This document shows positions 28,742 to 35,028 of a stretch of DNA of 35,028 nt, piece by piece. Below the pieces are notes generated by a model. The model searched no databases. It was not told the DNA's origin and saw nothing but the letters and a program-made list of their open reading frames with translations. The position numbers were made by a program, and so were the translations under genes. The first letter of the stretch is position 1. Each line of letters opens with the position of its first letter. Source of the DNA: an uncultured bacterium (lineage in GTDB: Bacteria > Bacillota > Clostridia > Lachnospirales > Lachnospiraceae). The DNA is taken from the NCBI GenBank assembly GCA_948467735.1, contig CAOKFN010000051.1, positions 1 to 35,028 on the forward strand, in the 5' to 3' direction.

Positions 28742-30319
28742 TCAGCGCTCCGCCGCCTCTTTTGAGCCGGTCAGGCGGATGAGAAGCGCCTCTCCCTGAA
28801 AGCCCGGGCCGCCCGCCAGCTGCAGCACGTCCCGCTCTCCCTCTATCACATCCTTGTCATAGAAATGCACATGGCCTGCCAGCACCAGCTCCACCGGACT
28901 GTCCGAAGCCGTCGTCAGGGATACAAATTTCTCCGAAGTTTCATTGGGATAGATGCCGCCGTAATTTCCGGCCCCAATCACTACCGGATTTTTCCACACA
29001 TCCCTCGCCCTCCCCAGAACCGACTGGGTCATAAAGGGCACATGGGCGATTACCACCGCGGGCCTGCCCTCCCGCAGAATTTCTTCATAGGCCGGAAAGA
29101 CTTCCTCCGCCACCTGATTGCTGCTGTCGTCAATGCCGACCAGAATGATTTCACCCAAATCCAGAGAATGAATGGCCGTATTTTCATCCATAAAAGGCTT
29201 AAGCAGCGGCAGATAGGTCTCTTTTGCCGTCTGGGTCATATATTCCCAAGGAAAAGTCCAGTCATGGTTGCCGACGACATAGAGATAAGGCATTTCCAGC
29301 TTGGCCAGCTGCTCCCCAAGCCATTCCAGATTGGAGGCGGAGGGCGTATCGATGATATCCCCGCCCAGCAGAACCGCATCCACCCCTGTCTCATTGGCAT
29401 AGCGGACCCACTCCGCAAACTGCTCCGCCGGAGCCGCCTCCCCTTCCCGGGTAAAAATCGGCGTCCTTACTTTCTCATTCTCCGCTTCTTCGGGAGACGC
29501 GTTCTCATTAGGAATGATTACATGGGTATCCGTCAGAAAAAGCAGGGTATACTCCTTCTGCAGCCCTTCCACATAAACCGATTCTTCCATAATATGCTTC
29601 TCCCATTCCGCAGCTTTGCCGCAGCCGGACGCGAACACGGACATACATAATATAACGAGCATTCCTGCCGCGCGCCATCTTCCGGCCGCATATTTCCTCT
29701 CGAAAGCACATTTTTCCGGCTTCCCTCTCTTGGAAACGTCCTCCTTCCAGAACACATCTCCCGAAAATGTCCTGCTTCCGGAAACTCCTCCTCCCGTAAG
29801 CCTCCGGCTTTCAGAAATTCTTCCTCCCGATAGCGTCCTGCTTCCAGAAACTCTTTCTCTCGATAGCGTCCTGCTTCCGGAAACTCCTTCTCCCGATAGC
29901 GTCCTGCTTTCGGAAACTCCTTCTCCTGTAAGCATCCCGCTTCCAGAAATGTCTCCTCCTAAAAGCTTCCCGCTTCTGAAAATTCCTCCTCCCGATAGCG
30001 TTCTGCTTCCAGAAACTCTTTCTCTCGATAGCGTCCTGCTTCCGGAAATTCCTCCTCCCGATAGCGTCCTGCTTCCGGAAACTCCTCCCGTAAACGTCCT
30101 GCTTCCGGAAATTCCTCCTCCCGCCAGCGTCCTGCTTCCGGAAACTCCTTCTCCCGACAGCGCCCGGCTTTCGGAAACTCCTCCTCCCGTAAACGCCCCG
30201 CTTCCAAAGCTTCCGCTTTTCTTCGGCACATGTTTTTTGATATGGCATACTTTTCTCATCCGTACAAATTTTTCTATGGGCAGGCTCTTTTCAAAAAACA
30301 TCCGTCTTTTCATATACAT
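28742..30319 (-). CDS. Metallophosphoesterase, probable lipoprotein, with long repeat N-terminus
   Basis: 525 residues. The C-terminal 300 are a calcineurin-like phosphoesterase: LFLTDTHVI, LLGGDIIDTP, VVGNHDWTFP, VIAHVPF and LAGHVHFYD supply the di-metal ligands. Ahead of it GMLVILCMSVFASGC is a signal segment with a lipobox ending in Cys at about residue 233. The roughly 190 residues before that are 11-residue repeats (SGSRTLSGEGV type), placing a signal peptide far inside the ORF, which is abnormal. No good ribosome site is seen just before the signal segment; the best start is at the far N-terminus, where AAGG lies six bases before MKRRMFF (30313). Either the repeats are translated or an internal start is used. 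The substrate is unknown. Confidence 0.8.
   Translation of the reverse strand: MYMKRRMFFEKSLPIEKFVRMRKVCHIKKHVPKKSGSFGSGAFTGGGVSESRALSGEGVSGSRTLAGGGISGSRTFTGGVSGSRTLSGGGISGSRTLSRERVSGSRTLSGGGIFRSGKLLGGDISGSGMLTGEGVSESRTLSGEGVSGSRTLSRERVSGSRTLSGGRISESRRLTGGGVSGSRTFSGDVFWKEDVSKRGKPEKCAFERKYAAGRWRAAGMLVILCMSVFASGCGKAAEWEKHIMEESVYVEGLQKEYTLLFLTDTHVIIPNENASPEEAENEKVRTPIFTREGEAAPAEQFAEWVRYANETGVDAVLLGGDIIDTPSASNLEWLGEQLAKLEMPYLYVVGNHDWTFPWEYMTQTAKETYLPLLKPFMDENTAIHSLDLGEIILVGIDDSSNQVAEEVFPAYEEILREGRPAVVIAHVPFMTQSVLGRARDVWKNPVVIGAGNYGGIYPNETSEKFVSLTTASDSPVELVLAGHVHFYDKDVIEGERDVLQLAGGPGFQGEALLIRLTGSKEAAER
29748..30207 (-). repeat. 33-bp tandem repeat, about 14 units, in the metallophosphoesterase gene
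   Basis: The GAAA core recurs at 29781, 29814, 29847, 29880, 29913, 29946, 30012, 30045, 30078, 30108, 30141 and 30174, with one more diverged unit between 29946 and 30012 and others at the ends. Spacing is 33 bases except one unit of 30, so every change keeps the frame. All three minus-strand frames and one plus frame stay open across the array, so openness alone does not prove translation. Confidence 0.92.
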
Positions 30320-30489
30320 CCTTTTCCTAAACTTTTTTCAAAATCTTTTCCCAAACACTTTCCCATCTTTTCATTACATGCCGCTATTATTTTCCGTTCC
30401 CGAACATCTCGAATACACCATGTCCAATCACACATTCAGGCTTTTCCTGCCGGACTCCCATAATGCTTCCACAGGAATTCCTATTTTTC

Positions 30490-30526
30490 AAAGAGCCTGC
30501 CCTTTTATGAAAGGCAGGCTCTTTTT
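30490..30526. terminator. Rho-independent terminator downstream of glgP
   Basis: AAAGAGCCTGCC (30490-30501) and GGCAGGCTCTTT (30513-30524) form a 12-bp stem with a T/A-rich loop. The plus strand has a clear T5; on the minus strand, where glgP is read, only TTT follows before GAAAAA. It is best placed to end the glgP transcript. The rest of 30320-30570 shows no gene. Confidence 0.7.
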
Positions 30527-30570
30527 ACATTTTAGGAAAATTCGCCGTATATGAAAGTATGGTATCTTCC

Positions 30571-33141
30571 TTAATCCAAAACCACCTTATCCAAGTGCCA
30601 GATTTCATCCACATACTGCTGAATCGTTCTGTCGGAGGTAAATTTGCCGGAGCACGCCACATTTAAGATAGCGCTCTTTGCCCACGCCGACGTATTTTTG
30701 TAAGCCGCCTCCACTTTTTTCTGTGCTTCCGCGTATGCCTTGAAATCCTTCAGGATAAAGTATGTGTCCGCCTTATTGGTGGACAAAGTATTCAGCAGAG
30801 AGTTGTACAGAGGCCGGAACAGCTCCTTGTCAGCGGAATAAGTTCCGTCGATCAGCTGCGTCAATACCTTATGAATATCCGCATCCTCATTGAAAATCTG
30901 CATGGGATCATAACCGCCGTGATTTTCAAAGCGGATTACCTCATCGGAGGACAAGCCGAAGATAAAGGCATTCTCCTCTCCCACCTCTTCCACAATCTCC
31001 ACATTCGCGCCGTCCATGGTTCCCAAGGTCAGCGCGCCGTTGAGCATAAACTTCATATTGCCCGTGCCCGACGCTTCCTTGCTGGCGGTGGAAATCTGCT
31101 CGGATACGTCTGCCGCCGCAAAGATAATCTCCGCATTGGACACATTATAATTCTCAATAAACACTACCTTAATCTTGCCGCCGATGGAAGCGTCGTTATT
31201 AATCACCTTCGCCACCGAGTTAATCAGCTTAATGGTCAGCTTTGCATTCCGATAGCCCGCCGCCGCCTTGGCGCCGAAGATAAAGGTTCTGGGGAAGAAC
31301 TCCTTGTCCGGATGGGCCTTCAATTCATTGTACAGATACATCACATGAAGAATATTCATCAGCTGTCTCTTGTACTCATGAAGCCGCTTCACCTGAACAT
31401 CGAAAATGGACTTGGGATCCACGTCGATGTCGTTGTGTTCTTTAATATATTTTGCCAGACGAAGTTTATTTTGATACTTGATCTCCATAAATTCCTTCTG
31501 GGCTTTCTTATTCTCCGCCAGCGGCTTCAGCCCGGCGATCTGAGGCAGGTCGGTAATCCATCCGTCTCCCACCTTGGACGTCACCCAGTCTGCCAGCAGC
31601 GGATTTCCGTGAAGCAGGAAACGCCTCTGGGTAATTCCGTTGGTCTTGTTGTTGAAGCGCTCAGGATACATCTCGTAAAAATCTTTCAGTTCCTGATTCT
31701 TCAAAATCTCCGTGTGCAGCCTTGCGACGCCGTTCACGGAATAGCCTGCCACAATGGCCATATGGGCCATCTTCACCTGTCCGTCGTACAGAATGGCCAT
31801 CTTGCGGATTTTCTCCTGTACGTCCACGCCGTAGACGCAGGAATACTTCTGCTCAATTTCCTGAACAAAACGACGGTTAATTTCTTCCACAATCTGATAA
31901 ATTCTGGGAAGCAGTCTGGAGAAGAGGTCGATGGGCCATTTTTCCAGAGCTTCCGCCATAATCGTATGATTGGTGTAAGCACAGGTCTTGGTGGTGATAT
32001 CCCATGCCTCCTCCCAAGTCAGGTTATAATCGTCCAAAAGGATGCGCATCAGCTCCGGCACCGCCACCGTGGGATGGGTATCGTTGAGCTGGAACGTCAC
32101 TTTCTCATGGAAACGGTGAATGTCGTCATGCTTTCTCATGTATTTCTCCACTGCCTCCTGAACGGAAGCGGAGATAAAGAAATACTGCTGTTTCAGCCGC
32201 AGCTCCTTGCCCGCGTAGTGATTGTCGTTGGGGTACAGAACCTCCACAAGATTCCTTGCCAGATTCTCCTCCTCCACGGCCTTGCTGTAATCGCCCTTGT
32301 CAAAGGAATCCAGCTGGAAACCGCCCATGGACTCCGCGTCCCAAATGCGCAGGGTATTGACAATGCCGTTGGCATACCCCAACACCGGCAGGTCGTAGGG
32401 AATCGCCCGGACAGCCTGATATCCCTCCTGCGTGAAATGATTCCTTCCGTTCTCGTCGCAATGTACGGACACATAGCCGCCGAATTTCACCACCTTCGCG
32501 TACTCCGGCCTGCGCAGCTCAAAGGGATTGCCGTCCGCCAGCCAGTTGTCCGGCACCTCTATCTGGTAGCCGTCCCGAATCTCCTGCTTGAACATGCCGT
32601 AGCGATAACGAATGCCGCAGCCATATGCCGGATATCCCAGCGTGGCCAAGGAATCCAAAAAGCATGCGGCCAGACGGCCCAAGCCCCCGTTGCCCAGCGC
32701 TGCGTCCGGCTCCTGATCCTCAATCACATTGATGTCCACGCCCAGCTCTTCCAGAACCTCTTTGACGCCCTTGTATGCCTGAAGGTTAATCATATTGTTG
32801 CCCAGCGCCCGTCCCATTAAGAACTCCATGGACATATAATAGACAATCTTCGGGTCTTCCTTCTCATAGGCCTTCTGGGTGGTCATCCAGTGGCCGATAA
32901 TCCTGTCCTTGATGGAATAGGAAGCCGCCTGAAAAATCTGCTGGGGAGTCGCTTCCTCCAGCGTCTTGCGGTACATTGTCATTACATTATACAGAACGCT
33001 TCTCTTAAAAAGCTCTTTATCAAATTCAGCCTTCTTCTCCGATGTCTCCGCCTCGCTTACGGCTTCCGTCTCAGCTCCTGCTTCGGCGGCCGCACCTTCT
33101 GCGCCCTCCGTCAGTTCCTCCAAGTTTTCTAATTCTGCCAT
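30571..33141 (-). CDS. glgP: Glycogen/starch phosphorylase
   Basis: 856 residues. It removes glucose-1-phosphate from glycogen with pyridoxal phosphate as cofactor, in the cytoplasm. The cofactor lysine motif EASGTGNMKFMLNGALTLGT and following DGANVEI are present. So are ALGNGGLGRLAACFLDSLAT and QLNDTHPTVAVPELMRILL, both family hallmarks. The first 35 or so residues are an Ala/Glu-rich extension (EGAAAEAGAETEAVSEAE) not found in most GlgP proteins; the conserved part begins near ELFKRSVLYNVMTMYRKTLE. The ATG has AAAGGAG and AAGGA sites upstream, and the extension lies after it, so it is probably translated. It has its own promoter at 33218-33246 and a terminator after it. No other glycogen gene is adjacent. 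Confidence 0.97.
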   Translation of the reverse strand: MAELENLEELTEGAEGAAAEAGAETEAVSEAETSEKKAEFDKELFKRSVLYNVMTMYRKTLEEATPQQIFQAASYSIKDRIIGHWMTTQKAYEKEDPKIVYYMSMEFLMGRALGNNMINLQAYKGVKEVLEELGVDINVIEDQEPDAALGNGGLGRLAACFLDSLATLGYPAYGCGIRYRYGMFKQEIRDGYQIEVPDNWLADGNPFELRRPEYAKVVKFGGYVSVHCDENGRNHFTQEGYQAVRAIPYDLPVLGYANGIVNTLRIWDAESMGGFQLDSFDKGDYSKAVEEENLARNLVEVLYPNDNHYAGKELRLKQQYFFISASVQEAVEKYMRKHDDIHRFHEKVTFQLNDTHPTVAVPELMRILLDDYNLTWEEAWDITTKTCAYTNHTIMAEALEKWPIDLFSRLLPRIYQIVEEINRRFVQEIEQKYSCVYGVDVQEKIRKMAILYDGQVKMAHMAIVAGYSVNGVARLHTEILKNQELKDFYEMYPERFNNKTNGITQRRFLLHGNPLLADWVTSKVGDGWITDLPQIAGLKPLAENKKAQKEFMEIKYQNKLRLAKYIKEHNDIDVDPKSIFDVQVKRLHEYKRQLMNILHVMYLYNELKAHPDKEFFPRTFIFGAKAAAGYRNAKLTIKLINSVAKVINNDASIGGKIKVVFIENYNVSNAEIIFAAADVSEQISTASKEASGTGNMKFMLNGALTLGTMDGANVEIVEEVGEENAFIFGLSSDEVIRFENHGGYDPMQIFNEDADIHKVLTQLIDGTYSADKELFRPLYNSLLNTLSTNKADTYFILKDFKAYAEAQKKVEAAYKNTSAWAKSAILNVACSGKFTSDRTIQQYVDEIWHLDKVVLD

Positions 33142-33217
33142 TCCTTTTCTCCTTTCGTCCGGACGGCGGAATCTTCATAAAAGGGGTTCCGCCGCCACAC
33201 ATGAAAACTTCCTTTCC

Positions 33218-33246
33218 ATTATACCAGAGTTTTCCTGTCATTCCAA
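33218..33246 (-). promoter_or_regulatory. SigA-type promoter of glgP
   Basis: TTGGAA (33246-33241) and TATAAT (33223-33218) on the minus strand are 17 bases apart, and TGG precedes the -10. The leader contains a GGCGGAA/TTCCGCC hairpin (33165-33193). Confidence 0.8.
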
Positions 33247-33312
33247 CTGAATTTTTTATAAATTTCCATGGGCCTTAGCTGCCAAAGTAAATTCCATTGG
33301 CGGTTTTGGGGC

Positions 33313-33575
33313 TTATTTATCCCGATAATGGGAACCGCATTGAACAATCTTCACCACATCGCCCTCTATTCGATAAACAATGCGGTTTGCATCGTCAATG
33401 CGACGGCTCCAATAGGCTGACAAATCGCCGCTAAGCCGCTCCGGTTTTCCTATTCCTTCTACCCATTACGATCAATGTCTCTCAACAGCTGCAAAATACG
33501 TTTCAACGTCTTTTTATCCTGTTTCATCCAGTATTCAAAATCTTCCCAAGCGCTGTCCGACCAAGCCTTAACCAT
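33313..33575 (-). pseudogene. YoeB-like toxin gene, frameshifted
   Basis: From the ATG at 33575 the frame reads MVKAWSDSAWEDFEYWMKQD and LLRDIDRNG, typical of the first half of Txe/YoeB toxins, then meets TAG at 33461-33459. One base away the second frame continues without stops: VEGIGKPERLSGDLSAYWSR and RIVYRIEGDVVKIVQ, ending CGSHYRDK at 33313. Together they form a complete toxin of normal length (about 87 residues), including the Glu of GKPE, Arg and the C-terminal HY expected for ribosome-dependent mRNA cleavage. A one-base loss at about 33463 explains it. The start overlaps the antitoxin stop by 8 bp, the usual coupling. Unless the base is a sequencing error, the toxin is inactive. Confidence 0.85.
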
Positions 33576-33819
33576 CCGTATCCACCTCATGCACGACGCC
33601 GCCGGTGGATTCCATTTGCGCCACAGATTCTCTAAGACGAGCCATATTTTCCCTTGAATAAAAAGGGTCTGCCGATACTTCAAAGGGAATCCGCTTTTCT
33701 CTTCCCAGCTTTTTTAGATAAATATTAATGGCGGTTGACAGCGACATCCCTATATCGGCACAAGCCTCCTCCGCTTTTTTCTTTACATCATCTTCTATCC
33801 GCAGACTAATCTGTGCCAT
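33568..33819 (-). CDS. RelB/DinJ-family antitoxin
   Basis: 83 residues. The N-terminus MAQISLRIEDDVKKKAEEAC and GMSLSTAINIYLKKL form a ribbon-helix-helix DNA-binding domain, and the C-terminus (VSADPFYSRENMARLRES) would bind the toxin. AAAGGGG lies seven bases before the ATG. The last 8 bp overlap the frameshifted YoeB-like toxin. Antitoxins of this family repress their own operon by binding palindromes, and a matching set of CTATAG half-sites is at 33841-33930. With the toxin broken, it may persist as an orphan antitoxin. Confidence 0.9.
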   Translation of the reverse strand: MAQISLRIEDDVKKKAEEACADIGMSLSTAINIYLKKLGREKRIPFEVSADPFYSRENMARLRESVAQMESTGGVVHEVDTDG

Positions 33820-33840
33820 GACGCCACCCCTTTCTAATTG

Positions 33841-33930
33841 CTGCCTATAGCAGATGCACGGCTATAGGCAGATGCTTTTGCTGTCTATAGTACATTCACG
33901 ACTATAGACAGCTGTTTTTGCTGTCTATAG
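33841..33930. promoter_or_regulatory. Multi-site operator of the antitoxin operon
   Basis: Five copies of a (C/G)(T/C)CTATAG-type half-site lie in 90 bases. Two pairs are inverted repeats: CTGCCTATAG (33841-33850) with CTATAGGCAG (33862-33871), and GCTGTCTATAGT (33880-33891) with ACTATAGACAGC (33901-33912). The fifth, CTGTCTATAG (33921-33930), overlaps the -10. The spacing suggests cooperative binding of RHH dimers. Confidence 0.8.
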
Positions 33931-33957
33931 TATACCCCATCCGCAAGCATTTGTAAA
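33929..33957 (-). promoter_or_regulatory. Promoter of the antitoxin-toxin operon
   Basis: TTTACA (33957-33952) and TATACT (33934-33929) on the minus strand are 17 bases apart. The operator half-sites begin inside the -10 and continue downstream, so bound repressor would block initiation. Confidence 0.75.
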
Positions 33958-34002
33958 GTATTTTGCTATACTATTGCTTCCTCTGCATCCTATTCCTGCC
34001 TG

Positions 34003-35028
34003 TCAAACCCTCTCAACCGCAATCACAGCCGTCTCTCCGTTCACATCCCATTCCTTCGATACTGCGTACTCCGCGCCGCTTGTCAGCTCCTCCGCCAGCA
34101 CCTTTCCGCAGATGACGTCCCGATTGCGGGAGGCAATCCCGGCCAGCTTCTCATTTCCGTTCACCGACACCCTGATATGGTCCATGACCTCAAATCCGGC
34201 GTCCTTGCGCATGGTCTGGATTTTGCTGATCAGCTCGGCCACAAAGCCTTCCTCAATCAGCGCCTCCGTCAGATTCGTATCCAGCACCACCGTCATCTTG
34301 TTGTTCTCCTGAGACACATAGCCCGGCTTCTGGGTCATGTCAATCAGCAGATCCTCCTTCCCAAGCTCCACAGTGACGCCGTCCACCTCAAAGGCCAGCT
34401 TTCCCTGCGCATCCAGCTCTTCCATGGCCGAATTGCCGTCCAGCGAAGCCAGCTTCTTTTGGATGCCCCCAAGCTGCCTGCCGTATTTGGGCCCCACCGT
34501 GCGCAGCTGAGGCTTGAAGGTATAGGTGGTATAATCCCTCACATCATCTGTGAACACAACCTCCTTTACATTCAAATCATCCTCGATAATCGCCGTATAA
34601 TACCCGGCCCCCAAACGTCCCTCTCCGCCTTCCGTCCCGCTTTCGTCGGAAAGGCGGAAGCTCTCCGATTTGATATACATCCTGCCCAGAGGCTGGCGGT
34701 TCTTCAGCGCCGCCCCGTTCCGGCAGGCCCGTCCCATGGCCACGGCCTCCAGCACATTTTCCATGTCCTCTTCCAGCTTCTTGTCGATATAGGCCTCCTC
34801 CACTATGGGGAAATCGCACAGATGAATGCTTTCCGGGGCGGAAGGGTCCACGCCCCGCACCAGATTCTGATAGATTTCCTCGGTCATAAAGGGAATCATG
34901 GGGGCGGCCGCCTTGCACAGCGTCACCAGCGCCGTGTTCAGGGTCATATAAGCGTTGATTTTGTCCTGCTCCATGCCCTTTGCCCAGAAACGCTCCCGGC
35001 TGCGGCGGACATACCAGTTGCTCATCTC
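34003..35028 (-). CDS. ileS: Isoleucyl-tRNA synthetase, C-terminal part (5' end outside window)
   Basis: The frame is open to the right edge, giving 341 residues of the C-terminus. EMSNWYVRRSRERFWAKGM opens the visible part and is the start of the anticodon-binding domain of IleS. PMIPFMTEEIYQNLVRGVDP then APESIHLCDFP fits the longer, eukaryote-like IleS class (about 1050 residues), which often confers mupirocin tolerance. The rest is the C-terminal domain, ending VNGETAVIAVERV; no zinc-finger cysteines are visible. The N-terminal catalytic HIGH and KMSKS motifs and any upstream T-box leader are outside the window. Confidence 0.93.
   Translation of the reverse strand, partial: EMSNWYVRRSRERFWAKGMEQDKINAYMTLNTALVTLCKAAAPMIPFMTEEIYQNLVRGVDPSAPESIHLCDFPIVEEAYIDKKLEEDMENVLEAVAMGRACRNGAALKNRQPLGRMYIKSESFRLSDESGTEGGEGRLGAGYYTAIIEDDLNVKEVVFTDDVRDYTTYTFKPQLRTVGPKYGRQLGGIQKKLASLDGNSAMEELDAQGKLAFEVDGVTVELGKEDLLIDMTQKPGYVSQENNKMTVVLDTNLTEALIEEGFVAELISKIQTMRKDAGFEVMDHIRVSVNGNEKLAGIASRNRDVICGKVLAEELTSGAEYAVSKEWDVNGETAVIAVERV

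Noticed and set aside
29616..30554. 312-codon plus-strand frame of LLPETPPPDS-type repeats
   Set aside because: It is the antisense reading of the 33-bp array, which is open in several frames because its unit lacks stops; no start signal is present.
30871..32820. 649-codon plus-strand open frame opposite glgP
   Set aside because: It is antisense to an unmistakable glycogen phosphorylase and its translation matches no protein-like pattern.

Overview
The window looks like a chromosomal segment of a Gram-positive anaerobic Clostridia, most probably a gut Lachnospiraceae. This is inferred from the gene families, the strong AGGAGG-type ribosome binding sites, the mixed base composition and the dense minus-strand gene order; no marker gene fixes the genus. 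Nearly everything is on the minus strand. Only two genes are clearly on the plus strand: a repeat-rich coiled-coil protein cut by the left edge, and a small secreted peptide gene near 21.5 kb.

Layout. 1-0.4 kb: end of a coiled-coil protein with identical 15-residue repeats. 0.6-3.4 kb: a ddl-murF cell-wall operon with a recognisable promoter. 3.6-6.9 kb: a two-gene unit of a HEPN-like protein and a large double-P-loop ATPase carrying a KGGVGR motif, which looks like a conflict or defence module. 7.2-11.1 kb: an amidohydrolase, a membrane-anchored degenerate LytM protein and an EF-hand-like protein. 11.2-21.2 kb: an accessory island with three ABC half-transporters, two related proteins of unknown function, a decayed FkbH-like gene, very small ORFs, a duplicated gene fragment, a 27-bp tandem repeat array and a pseudo-receiver protein. 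21.1-23.8 kb: a small secreted peptide gene convergent with a large HTH/TPR regulator, preceded by a perfect 22-bp-arm palindrome lying between two divergent promoters. 24.1-33.1 kb: SseB-like protein, a truncated retropepsin-like gene, histidine phosphatase, aconitase-family hydratase, metallophosphoesterase and glycogen phosphorylase. 33.3-34.0 kb: a RelB-like antitoxin with a frameshifted YoeB-like toxin and an elaborate operator. 34-35 kb: the 3' end of ileS.

How they may work together. The most interesting part is 11.2-23.8 kb. A peptide with a signal sequence, an RRNPP-like HTH/TPR protein, a palindrome overlapping a promoter, and export-type ABC transporters form a plausible but unproven cell-cell signalling and secretion locus. 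The island is rearranging: a 188-bp segment is present twice in direct orientation 6995 bp apart, and several genes are fragments.

A second theme is in-frame tandem repeats inside genes. Period 45 bp occurs in the coiled-coil gene, 39 bp in the histidine phosphatase and 33 bp in the metallophosphoesterase, and a 27-bp array lies between genes. Every period is a multiple of three. No tRNA, rRNA, CRISPR array or complete insertion sequence was seen.
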